From contig JAQSWP010000029.1 of NCBI GenBank assembly GCA_029266575.1, positions 1-41,748 of the forward strand: 41,748 nucleotides of DNA. The letters are read 5' to 3'. Source of the stretch: Alphaproteobacteria bacterium (lineage in GTDB: Bacteria > Pseudomonadota > Alphaproteobacteria > Reyranellales > JAQSWP01). The notes beneath the pieces are model-generated. The model was not told the origin of the DNA, searched no databases, and saw only the letters and a program-made list of their open reading frames with translations. Every line of letters starts with the position of its first letter. Within the stretch, counting starts at the first letter, position 1. Positions 8,187 through 16,011 of this stretch are shown one piece after another. Both the position numbers and the translations under genes were made by a program.

Positions 8187-9338
8187 TTACTCGAATACCG
8201 GCGGCATGCCCGCTTTCTTCAGCGCATCGGCGCGGGCGGCGACCCAGGCGGCGGCGAACTTGTCTTCCGCCGGGCTGGTGGCGACGAAGGCCTTCCAGGC
8301 TGCCGCCAGCACTTCCTGCCGCTTGAGCAGCGCATCATTGTGCTTCTGCGCCGCATCGGTCCACACGCCGGCTTCTTTCAACGCCCTGATGGCGCCGTCG
8401 TGATAGGGAATCACCCAGGTTACGTTCTGCTGCTTGGCTTCCAGACCGTCGGCGCCCGGCGCCGCCGTCTTGTAATCGTCGTAGTTTACGATCATCGACT
8501 TCACGATGGCGTGGATCTGATCCGCCGGCTGATCCGCGTAGCTCATGAAGATCGGGTAGGGATAGGTCGGCATCTCGACCGGGTTGTCCTTGGTGATGCC
8601 GCCCGAGCCGCACGTGGCCTTGTGGGGAATGAAGTATGGGGCCTTGGCCTGCAACCGCGCCCAACCCGCTTTATCGGAAGCGGGCATCACGGGCCAGACC
8701 GCACCGCGTGGTGAAGCATCCAGCTCCCTTGTCTGGCCGGAGATGGTGGACGAGAAGCCAGCATCGGCCTCGTTGTTGATGACGCCCTTCCACATCGCGT
8801 TGTTGGACGAGAATTCGACGATCTTCACGTCGTTGGGCGTCAGTCCTGCGAAAGCCAGGATGGCATAGGCGCCTTGCGTCAGCGCCGGCGAGCCGACCAC
8901 GGCAGCCAGCCGCTTGCCTTTCAGGTCGGCGATGGTCTTCACGCCGGTGTCCTTGGCGACGCCCAAGGCCAGCCCGTTGCAGGAGATGGTCGAGAGCAGC
9001 AGACGGATAGGCTGCGGGCCCCAGTCCTTGCCGCCGAATTCGTAGACGCCTTCCTGCGCGAAGTATGAGCCGATGCCCATCGCCGAAATATTGGCGCGGC
9101 CGGCCTTCAGCGGGTTGAGCCGGGCGGTGTCGTTGCCCGCCGGCAGCACGCGCACGTCCGACCCGCTCTTGGTCTTCATCATCTGTCCCACGGCGACGGC
9201 GATGTTGAAGCCGGACGAGCCGGTGTCGTAAGCGGTCCAGGACTGGGCTGGCGGCACCTGCTGGGCGAAGCTGGTGCCCGACAGCAGGCCCGCGCCGAGA
9301 AGCGCGGCAAGGCCTGCCGTGCGTACAATACTACTCAT
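8187..9338 (-). CDS. TAXI-family TRAP transporter solute-binding protein (copy 2)
   Basis: A second periplasmic TAXI binding protein, 383 residues, the same length as the copy at 3078-4229 and roughly two thirds identical by eye. It starts at ATG 9338 (MSSIVRTAGL) behind CGGAGGAAACAG and has a Sec signal peptide ending near TSFAQ. Shared blocks include WTAYDTGSSGFN, VLPAGND, SAMGIGSYFAQEGVYEFGGK, NEADAGFSSTISGQ and the C-terminus GMPPVFE against GMDPVFE. No permease lies next to it, and a strong terminator follows, so it is a single-gene unit. It may feed the TRAP permease at 956-2974 with another ligand, or act as a sensor. The pair probably arose by duplication. Confidence 0.94.
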   Translation of the reverse strand: MSSIVRTAGLAALLGAGLLSGTSFAQQVPPAQSWTAYDTGSSGFNIAVAVGQMMKTKSGSDVRVLPAGNDTARLNPLKAGRANISAMGIGSYFAQEGVYEFGGKDWGPQPIRLLLSTISCNGLALGVAKDTGVKTIADLKGKRLAAVVGSPALTQGAYAILAFAGLTPNDVKIVEFSSNNAMWKGVINNEADAGFSSTISGQTRELDASPRGAVWPVMPASDKAGWARLQAKAPYFIPHKATCGSGGITKDNPVEMPTYPYPIFMSYADQPADQIHAIVKSMIVNYDDYKTAAPGADGLEAKQQNVTWVIPYHDGAIRALKEAGVWTDAAQKHNDALLKRQEVLAAAWKAFVATSPAEDKFAAAWVAARADALKKAGMPPVFE

Positions 9339-9449
9339 CTGTTTCCTCCGTTCGTTTTCACCGCAGGACGCGGCGCATGCCTTGACCGATTTGCGGTGGC
9401 GCAAGCAGGATAGCGAACGAGTGTTCCTCCACGCAAATCGCGATCGCCC
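9339..9449. promoter_or_regulatory. Divergent promoter region between TAXI copy 2 and DUF35 gene
   Basis: These 111 bases separate two divergent start codons and must hold both promoters. On the minus strand TTGCGT, 18 bases, then TATCCT is a weak sigma-70-like pair (around 9409-9438). No clear operator is visible. The box assignment is tentative. Confidence 0.35.
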
Positions 9450-9875
9450 GTGACAGTCCTGCCAATTCTGCGTCTGCCAGGAAGCCGGCCCATTGCGCCG
9501 CGGCAATCGCCGTTCTCGCGCCGCTTCTGGGACGCGCTTGCCGTGGGACGGTTCGAGACCACTTTCTGCCTCGATTGCGGCCTGGGCGCTTTTCCGCCGC
9601 GCTTCTTCTGCCCCCATTGCTGGAGCCAGGCCATCCAATGGCGCGCGCTGAGCGGACGCGGGCGGCTCTACAGCAGGACGCGGATTCACGCCGCCGCCAC
9701 CGCCTTTGCCGACGACGCGCCCTACGATCTCGCTTTGGTCGATCTGGAGGAGGGCTTGCGTGTCGCCATGCGCTTGATGGATGGCGCTGGCCTGGAACTG
9801 GATGCGGCGGTCAGGCTGGCTGTGCTGGTGTACGAAGACGGGCCGCTGTTCTGCGCCCGGCCGGTCGGATCCTAA
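9450..9875 (+). CDS. Zn-ribbon OB-fold protein (DUF35 family, acyl-CoA associated)
   Basis: A 141-residue protein of the DUF35 type, which usually works beside thiolases or acyl-CoA enzymes in lipid, steroid or polyketide metabolism. The N-terminus has the family helix (SRRFWDALAVGRFETTFC), a rubredoxin-like zinc ribbon with Cys pairs CLDC and CPHC, then an OB-fold beginning near GRGRLYSRTRIH. It starts at GTG 9450; no good ribosome site is visible, but the family N-terminus begins a few residues downstream, so a later start is unlikely. No thiolase partner is in the window. After its TAA the same frame continues for 18 high-GC3 codons to TGA 9930-9932, so the stop may be a recent nonsense change or the tail may be by chance. 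Confidence 0.85.
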   Translation: MTVLPILRLPGSRPIAPRQSPFSRRFWDALAVGRFETTFCLDCGLGAFPPRFFCPHCWSQAIQWRALSGRGRLYSRTRIHAAATAFADDAPYDLALVDLEEGLRVAMRLMDGAGLELDAAVRLAVLVYEDGPLFCARPVGS

Positions 9876-10012
9876 TCCTTCGACGGCGCCTCCAAGGCCA
9901 GCAATTTCGCGCCGGTGCCCGCGAGGCCCTGATCATTCTATGGGGCCTGGCATTTCGCTGACCGAGCGATCTCTCTGCGAACATCCGGCACAAAAGGGCT
10001 GCGGCTCAGGCG

Positions 10013-10032
10013 GAATGCATACTATTGCATTC
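10013..10032. repeat. Short inverted repeat GAATGCA-N6-TGCATTC
   Basis: Perfect 7-bp arms 6 bases apart. A third copy of the half-site (GAATGCAT) lies at 10157-10164, just before the possible -35 box. The arrangement suggests an operator for a dimeric regulator, but no regulator can be named. Confidence 0.4.
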
Positions 10033-10171
10033 GCAACTGAGATCGTTTGACTGCGACAGATGAACACAGTTCACAGAATGGGCTGAACGCTGTTGAGCAT
10101 TCCATCTCGAATGGCGGAACTGGCGCGAATTTATCGTGCTAAAAGCGGTTAATTGCGAATGCATCTCAAAG

Positions 10172-10201
10172 TTGTGCACATTCATTAGAAGTAGCTATAG
10201 A
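10172..10201 (+). promoter_or_regulatory. Possible sigma-70 promoter for the proline-rich protein gene
   Basis: TTGTGC at 10172-10177 and TATAGA at 10196-10201 are 18 bases apart in the AT-rich part of the upstream region, about 78 bases before the start codon. The boxes are a fair but not perfect match to consensus. Confidence 0.35.
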
Positions 10202-10278
10202 GATATTAGTCTTTAGTGGATTAGACCGGCGGCGCGAATTCGATAGGGTTCCCTCGCTTCAATTGTTCTGGGGGATTT

Positions 10279-11577
10279 ATGAAGCAATTTGCAGGGCGCA
10301 CGCGGTGGCGTGCGCAGGCCGAACGCGATGTGCGCAGACGACGGAAACGAAACGACGCAGGACCAGTCTTCGAGAATGTAGTAGCCGGAATTTTTTCCGC
10401 ACATTTCAAAAAACTATCGATTTTGCTTTTGTTGATTGGTTTTCTGGCGCATTTACCGACCGCTAAAGCGGCTTCCGCCATATCGCTGGCGGGTATCGAT
10501 TTCGAGCAGCTCTGCCGCGACACGGCGCATGTGCCCCTGGTGCAGGCGGCGATCCACCCGGCCTATATCAACGTATGGTCGGTTCAGGAATCGCGCGAGC
10601 ATCGGCGGTACGAGCAATACACGTTCAGAACGCAGCGCATCGACGTGCGGGTCGAGCACGACATCAGCCTCTATCACGGGTTGATCCACCGTACGCTCGA
10701 TCTGATCGGCGAATCGCAGTGGAAATACCGCGATTTGCCGGCGCAGGAGGATTACGAGCACTGGCTGATCTACCACACGCTGGAATTGCACTGGCCCGGC
10801 ATGCAGCGGCGGCACGGCAACGAGCCGACGCGAACGATACTAAGCATCGCCAGCGAGTACTGGCTCCAGTATGCGGAGCGCTACGCCGAGATCGAAACCA
10901 AAGCCGCGGCGCTGGCGCGCAAGTCGTGGTGCGCCACCAATAAGGCGATCCTCGAGGTGAATGCCGCACCGCCGCGACCGGCCCCGCCGGAGCAGCGGGC
11001 AAACCCATTGTTGCTGCAGGTGGCGCAAGCGGCGCGGGAGCTGCCTGGCCAGGTCCGGACTCCGCGACCGCTGCCGGCGCCACCGTCTGCGCCGCTAACC
11101 CCGTCGCAGGAGACGCAGCCGGAGAAAGCGGCGGCTCAAACCCGGGCGGAGCAGCCGCCGGGCCCGCCTGGACCTGTCCACCAGGCACAGCCGCAGCAAT
11201 TCCACTCACCGGCCGCTTCGCTGGCGGCAGAGCCGATTGGAATCGCGTCGGAATTTGCTGCCGTGCGCCGTCCGGCGGAAGACACGCCGCAGGCGCAGGC
11301 GCAACAGGCGAAGCTTTCGGCGCAACCGGCATCGACTGAGAGGCCGACGCCAACGCCAGACGCTCCTCGAACTGGCGCGCCAGTTCCGGGCGCGCCGAAG
11401 CAGCCGGCGCCGGTCTCGCTGGGGCCACGCGTCGAGCCGGTGAAGATCATGTCGGAATTCTTCGTCGCTTTGCCGGAGCCGGAGGAAAAACCACCGACGC
11501 CAGCCTGGCCGGCGCCGTCGGTCATCTCGGCCGATTTGCCGGCCGATCCAACCCTGCCGGCGAGCAACTGGCGCTAG
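10279..11577 (+). CDS. Unrecognised membrane-anchored protein with long Pro/Ala/Gln-rich tail
   Basis: A 432-residue protein I do not recognise. It starts at ATG 10279 behind GGGGG. Residues 1-44 are strongly basic, and 45-62 (KLSILLLLIGFLAHLP) form one hydrophobic helix followed by AKAASA, so it is either a late-cleaved signal peptide or an inward N-terminal anchor. Residues 68-225 form a compact, Tyr/Trp/His-rich part (HPAYINVWSV, HWLIYHTLELHWPG) with two cysteines (79, 218). From about 230 on, the chain is low-complexity Pro/Ala/Gln sequence, and it carries two copies of a related motif: EPIGIASEF (318-326) and EPVKIMSEF (386-394). It probably sits in the periplasm. It is convergent with the cyclase gene and has its own AT-rich upstream region. 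Function unknown. Confidence 0.8.
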   Translation: MKQFAGRTRWRAQAERDVRRRRKRNDAGPVFENVVAGIFSAHFKKLSILLLLIGFLAHLPTAKAASAISLAGIDFEQLCRDTAHVPLVQAAIHPAYINVWSVQESREHRRYEQYTFRTQRIDVRVEHDISLYHGLIHRTLDLIGESQWKYRDLPAQEDYEHWLIYHTLELHWPGMQRRHGNEPTRTILSIASEYWLQYAERYAEIETKAAALARKSWCATNKAILEVNAAPPRPAPPEQRANPLLLQVAQAARELPGQVRTPRPLPAPPSAPLTPSQETQPEKAAAQTRAEQPPGPPGPVHQAQPQQFHSPAASLAAEPIGIASEFAAVRRPAEDTPQAQAQQAKLSAQPASTERPTPTPDAPRTGAPVPGAPKQPAPVSLGPRVEPVKIMSEFFVALPEPEEKPPTPAWPAPSVISADLPADPTLPASNWR

Positions 11578-11638
11578 GCGAATCCCGATCGGGTGGAAGC
11601 GCGGGCTTGCTTGCGGCGCTGCGCTTTCCGCCTGAAAG

Positions 11639-14600
11639 CTATTGCGCCGCCTGCTGGCCGAGCGTCAGCGCCGCGGCAGCGCATTTTTCGGCCCAGTTCG
11701 CCATATCGCAGCCGATGAAGACCTGGCGTGCCGCCTCGATATCCTCGCGGCCGCCGAGATCGTCGGCGGCGGCGCGGCACAAGCCGCGATCGAACAGCGC
11801 ATGGGCCTGCAGCGGCCGCATGCCAAGCGTGCGGGCCAATTCGAGGCAGGCGGTGAGCTTGTCGGCCGCTTCCTGGTGGCGGCCCTGGCGGCCGGCGATC
11901 AAAGCTTCCAGCCGCATTGCCCAGGCATTGCCGGCGTCGTCGGAGGCGCGTTGCGCCATGGCGCGGCCCTCGTTCAGGCACGCAAGCGCATCTTCGGCAC
12001 GGCCCTGCAGCACCAGAACCTCGCCCATCCAGAAATGCGGCAGGCAGGTTTTCTGCGAACCGACGTGATTGCGATCGACGGCAAAGCGCAATTGCTCGAC
12101 CGCTTCGTCCAGCCGGCCGGCGGCGGTGCAGGCGCGCCCGAGCAGGCCGGCTATGTAAACGGTGACCGCCGCCGCCTGGGCGCTGCGCGCCAGGAGTAGC
12201 GCCCGTTCCAGCAGGGGAATGGCGTTCTGCGTATCGCCCTGATAGGTGGCGTAATAGCCCATGGCGATATGGGTGGCGACGATGCTGTAGGTATCGCGGC
12301 TCTCCAGCGCGAAGGCGGTTGCCTCGGTGTTGATGCGGCGGGCGGCGGCGAAATCCCCCAACTCGGAGAGCGCGGCCACCATGTAGTTGCGGGCGAAGAC
12401 GCTGGTCAGCCCGCTCATGCCCAGTCGTTCGTTGGCCAGCGGCCCGGTCAGGATGTCGCAAACCTTGCCCAGCGTCTCGAGGCAATCGCGGAAGGCGCCG
12501 TTCATGAACTGCGCCAGCCCAACGCGGAACAGCGCCATGGCCAGCAAGCGCGGATCGTCCAGGCGTTCGGCGGTAAGCCGGGCGCGGCGGGCGAATTCCA
12601 ACGCCGGCGTGCCATCGCCCGCCACCCAGTGCTGCGCCGAGAGATAGGTCCAGGTCGCGGCCAGCCGGTGCTCGTCGCCGATTGACTGGGCCAACTGCTC
12701 GGCGCGCTCCAGGCTTTCCAGCATCGTATCGTGCGCCACGCCCAGCACCGCCCAGATGCCGCGCAGCTTCAAAATGGCGTCGATGGCGCGGCGCGCGGTC
12801 TCGGTGGTCTGCTCGAGATTGTCCAGCGCCTGCAGCGCCGAGGACAGATGCGCCGACGCTTCGCGATAGGCGCCCTGCGCCAAAGCGCGGTCGGCGGCCT
12901 GCTCCTGGTAGGACGAGGCCTTGACCCAGGCGCGGCCCATGGTGGCGTGCAGGGCCAATTGCTCGATGTGCTCGTCCACCGTGGCGCTCTGTTCGATCGC
13001 TTCGACGATGCGCCGATGGATCGCCTCCTGGCGGCGCTTCAGCATGGAATCCAGCACCGCATCGCGCATCAGCGCGTGGCCGAAGGCGTATTCCACGTCG
13101 GGATAGAGATTGACCACGCGCAGCACTTCGGCGTGGCGCGCCTCGGCCAGCGCATTCTGCAGCTCCTCGCTGCGCATCTGCGCCACGCGCTCGAGCAGGT
13201 TGAGCGGGATCAGCGCGCCGATCAGCGCCGCCAGTTCCAGCACGGTGAAGCAGGTCGGCGACAGCCGGTCGATCCGGGCGGCCAGTACCGAGTTGACCGA
13301 GGCCGGCAGCTGCACGCGTTCGGGGGCGCGGTTGCAGACGAAGCCGCCATCGTCGGCCACCAGCACCCCTTCCTGCGCCAAGGCCCGCACGCACTGCTCC
13401 ATGAACAGCGGATTGCCGGCGGTCTGATCGGCCAGCATCGATTTCAGCGGCGCCAGCGAGACGTGCGAGCCCATCGCGCGCTTCAGGAACTCTTCGGTCT
13501 CGGCATTGCTCAGAGGCAGCAGGCGGGTCTGGCTGCAGCCGGCGCGCCCGCTCCAGCGCGGCTGGTATTCGGGCCGATAGCTTAGCACCAGCAGCAGGCG
13601 CATGGCCGGCAGCGATTCGATCATCGCCTCGATCACCGCCTCGCTTTCGCCGTCGATCCAGTGCAGGTCCTCGAGCACCGCAATCAGCGGGCGGCGGATG
13701 GTGGCGAAGGCGACCAGCTTGCGGCAGGCGTCGAGGATCTGGCGGCGGCGGGCTTCGGGTTCCAGCGCCGCCCATTCGCTGTCGATGTCGCCGCCGACCA
13801 GCATGGAGGCGAGCGGCCTTGTCAACGTTTCCATGCCCGGATCCAGCGCGATCAGCCGGCCATGCACGCGTTTGATCACCTCGGCGCCGGTGAAGCTTTC
13901 GCCGATGCCGAAGAAGTGGCGGATCATGCCGCCGATCGCGTTGTAGGCGATGGTCTGGCCATAGGGCGCGGCGCCGCCCACCAGCACGGTGCACTCCTGG
14001 GCCAGCTCGGAGGAAACCAGCTCGTGGATCAGACGCGACTTGCCGATGCCGGCTTCGCCGACCAGCCCCACGACCCGGCCGCCGCCGCGTTGCACGTCTT
14101 CAAGCGCCGCGTGCAAGGTCTGCCGCTCGATATGGCGGCCGGTGAAATCGCTCAGCGACTGGCCGCTCGCGGCATGCCAGCGGCTGCGCGGACTGGTGGC
14201 GCCGACAAGGCGGAAGACCTCGAGCGGATCGGGCATGCCTTTGACGTCGTGCCGGCCCAGCGACTCGGCATCGATATAGGCCTCGGCCAGCGCCTGGGTA
14301 TGGGCGCTCATCAGCACCGAGCCCGGTTCGGCCATCTGCTCCATGCGGGCCGCCAGGTGCACGGCATCGCCGATGGCGTTGTATTCCTGGCCCATGTCGG
14401 TGTTGCGCACCTTGGTCAGCACTTCGCCCGAGTTCAGCCCGATGCGCACCGCGCCGCCGATCTCGCCCAGCTCGCCGATGCGGCGTTGCATGGCAAGGGC
14501 GGCATAGCAGGCGCGGACGGCATGGTCCTCATGCGCCACCGGCGCGCCGAACAGTGCCAGGATGCCGTCGCCCATGATCTGGCAGACGGTGCCTTCGTAG

Positions 14601-14968
14601 CGCTTGACGGTTTCGATCATGGCGCGGATCGCGGGTTCCAGTTTCGCCATGGTTTCTTCCGGATCGAGACCGGCGATCATCGCGGTCGAGCCGCGGATAT
14701 CGGCGAACAGCACCGTCACCAGCTTGATCTGGCCGTCGGTGGCGGCCGGGCCGGTGACCAGGCGGCTGCCGATCTGCGAGCCAAGCCCCAGACTGGATTT
14801 CGTGCTGGCAGCGCTCTCCTGGATCGGCCGGCCGCAGCCGCCGCAGAAGCGGTCGGACGAGGAATTCTGAAAGTCGCAGGATTCGCAAGACACAGCCAGC
14901 GCCGCTCCGCACTGCGCGCAGAAACGCCGTCCCGCGGCGTTTTGGGTATGGCAAGTAGCGCACTGCAT
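11639..14968 (-). CDS. Zinc-ribbon / class III nucleotide cyclase / AAA ATPase / TPR signalling protein
   Basis: An 1109-residue soluble signalling protein. Two zinc ribbons open it (Cys 3, 6, 17, 20 and 28, 31, 42, 45). A class III cyclase homology domain (about 80-255) has the two metal-binding Asp residues: Asp90 in FADIRGS and Asp134 in MGDGILALFGAP. The substrate-binding Lys usual before GDG is absent and the transition-state Asn of NLAAR is His (VHLAARMEQ), as in many proteins of this architecture as I remember them, so cyclase activity is not certain. An AAA/NACHT-like ATPase follows with Walker A GEAGIGKS (304-311) and IAVLEDLHWID as Walker B. From about 640 to the end there are TPR-like helical repeats. 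The start is ATG 14968. It diverges from the methyltransferase gene. The signal sensed is unknown. Confidence 0.93.
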   Translation of the reverse strand: MQCATCHTQNAAGRRFCAQCGAALAVSCESCDFQNSSSDRFCGGCGRPIQESAASTKSSLGLGSQIGSRLVTGPAATDGQIKLVTVLFADIRGSTAMIAGLDPEETMAKLEPAIRAMIETVKRYEGTVCQIMGDGILALFGAPVAHEDHAVRACYAALAMQRRIGELGEIGGAVRIGLNSGEVLTKVRNTDMGQEYNAIGDAVHLAARMEQMAEPGSVLMSAHTQALAEAYIDAESLGRHDVKGMPDPLEVFRLVGATSPRSRWHAASGQSLSDFTGRHIERQTLHAALEDVQRGGGRVVGLVGEAGIGKSRLIHELVSSELAQECTVLVGGAAPYGQTIAYNAIGGMIRHFFGIGESFTGAEVIKRVHGRLIALDPGMETLTRPLASMLVGGDIDSEWAALEPEARRRQILDACRKLVAFATIRRPLIAVLEDLHWIDGESEAVIEAMIESLPAMRLLLVLSYRPEYQPRWSGRAGCSQTRLLPLSNAETEEFLKRAMGSHVSLAPLKSMLADQTAGNPLFMEQCVRALAQEGVLVADDGGFVCNRAPERVQLPASVNSVLAARIDRLSPTCFTVLELAALIGALIPLNLLERVAQMRSEELQNALAEARHAEVLRVVNLYPDVEYAFGHALMRDAVLDSMLKRRQEAIHRRIVEAIEQSATVDEHIEQLALHATMGRAWVKASSYQEQAADRALAQGAYREASAHLSSALQALDNLEQTTETARRAIDAILKLRGIWAVLGVAHDTMLESLERAEQLAQSIGDEHRLAATWTYLSAQHWVAGDGTPALEFARRARLTAERLDDPRLLAMALFRVGLAQFMNGAFRDCLETLGKVCDILTGPLANERLGMSGLTSVFARNYMVAALSELGDFAAARRINTEATAFALESRDTYSIVATHIAMGYYATYQGDTQNAIPLLERALLLARSAQAAAVTVYIAGLLGRACTAAGRLDEAVEQLRFAVDRNHVGSQKTCLPHFWMGEVLVLQGRAEDALACLNEGRAMAQRASDDAGNAWAMRLEALIAGRQGRHQEAADKLTACLELARTLGMRPLQAHALFDRGLCRAAADDLGGREDIEAARQVFIGCDMANWAEKCAAAALTLGQQAAQ

Positions 14969-15097
14969 CCTGATGGGTCGCTTCTGACCTTGGCTCGCGG
15001 GATTGTCGAGCTATGCTAGGATCATAGCGCCATTTCCTGTGGTTGCGAAATCGCCCGGAACTGGCGCTGCGCGAGAACGAAAGAGCTGGGGGGACGA

Positions 15098-15895
15098 TTG
15101 TTCGCTGAAACCTTCTTGTGGATGACGCGGCAGTCGCCGCGTCTGCGGCGCTCGCTGTGGCGCGGTTTGTTCGGATTGCTGGCCGGCAAGTTCCGCGACG
15201 TGACCTGGTGGCAATACATGAATTACGGCTTTGCGCCGCTCGACGCCGGCGATCAGGCGCCGGCGCTGCAGGCCGCCGACGAGCCCGACCGCTACGCCAT
15301 CAACCTCTACCATCACGTCGCCAGCGGCGCGCCCATCGCCGAGCGCGACGTGCTCGAAGTCGGCTGCGGGCGGGGCGGCGGCAGCTCCTACATCGCGCGC
15401 TACCTGAAACCGGCGCGCATGGTGGGCGTCGACATCTCGCACAACGCCATCGCGTTCTGCCGCAAGGTGCATCGCGCCGCCAATCTCGACTACCGCCACG
15501 GCGATGCCGAGGCGCTGCCATTCGCCGACGCCAGTTTCGATGCGGTGGTCAACGTCGAATCATCCTTCTGCTACGGCAGTCTCGACGGTTTCTTCGCCGA
15601 GGTGGCGCGCGTGCTGCGGCCGGGCGGCTACCTGCTGCTGGCCGATCTCAGGTTGGCCGGCGAAGTCGCCGATCTCGACGCCGCTTTGGCGCGCAGCAGC
15701 TTGAACCTGGTCAACCGGCGCGACATCACCCAGAACGTGGTCGAAGCTTTGGCGCGCGACAGCGAGCGGCGCTCGAAAGCCACCGGCGATCGCATCCCGC
15801 GGCCGTTCCGCCGCATGTTCAACGTCTTCCTGGGCGTCGAGGGAACGCGCATGCCGGTGCATCTGCGCAGCCGCGAGATGATCTATCTCAGCTAG
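15098..15895 (+). CDS. Class I SAM-dependent methyltransferase, C-terminus cut by a 20-bp duplication
   Basis: A 265-residue methyltransferase of the Methyltransf_11/25 type. SAM motif I is VLEVGCGRGGGS (85-96), the acidic residue binding ribose is Asp112 in VGVDIS, and GDAEALPF and VLRPGGYLLL follow in order. It starts at TTG 15098 behind a GGGGGG ribosome site. The stop codon is created by an exact 20-bp tandem duplication at 15875-15914. Without it the frame would run on to TAG 15985-15987 and add 24 residues beginning YCLQKPG, giving about 289 in all. That lost tail resembles the usual last strand of this family (YVSYVLRKP-like). The SAM site is intact, so partial function is possible. 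It heads the glycosyltransferase cluster; its substrate is probably a sugar or lipid. Confidence 0.88.
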   Translation: MFAETFLWMTRQSPRLRRSLWRGLFGLLAGKFRDVTWWQYMNYGFAPLDAGDQAPALQAADEPDRYAINLYHHVASGAPIAERDVLEVGCGRGGGSSYIARYLKPARMVGVDISHNAIAFCRKVHRAANLDYRHGDAEALPFADASFDAVVNVESSFCYGSLDGFFAEVARVLRPGGYLLLADLRLAGEVADLDAALARSSLNLVNRRDITQNVVEALARDSERRSKATGDRIPRPFRRMFNVFLGVEGTRMPVHLRSREMIYLS

Positions 15896-15914
15896 AGATG
15901 ATCTATCTCAGCTA
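15875..15914 (+). repeat. Exact 20-bp tandem duplication at the end of the methyltransferase gene
   Basis: The 20-mer GAGATGATCTATCTCAGCTA occurs twice back to back with no mismatch. Because 20 is not a multiple of three, the second copy shifts the frame and the junction forms TAG. Confidence 0.97.
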
Positions 15915-16011
15915 TTGCCTGCAGAAGCCGGGAACGGCGGGCGAGGCGGAGCGCAATCTGCACCTGGAAACGGCAGCGGCGCTATAGGCGCTTACGGGTT
16001 CCCGCAATTCC

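Larger units (their letters stand above)
9876..10278 (+). other. Gene-free upstream region, AT-richer than the rest
   Basis: This 403-base stretch holds no convincing gene. The first 54 bases continue the DUF35 frame in coding-like codons. From about 10000 the base composition becomes clearly richer in A and T than the flanks. It contains the motif GAATGCA in several places (10013, inverted at 10026, and 10157) and a possible promoter at 10172-10201. It most likely controls the proline-rich protein gene that follows. Confidence 0.5.

Noticed and set aside
13661-15019. 452-residue open frame on the plus strand
   Set aside because: Antisense to the cyclase/AAA/TPR gene; no recognisable motif.
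15118-15987. 289-residue open frame overlapping the methyltransferase
   Set aside because: Only its last 31 or so residues are meaningful; they are the displaced C-terminus of the methyltransferase after the 20-bp duplication. The rest is Arg-rich shadow.
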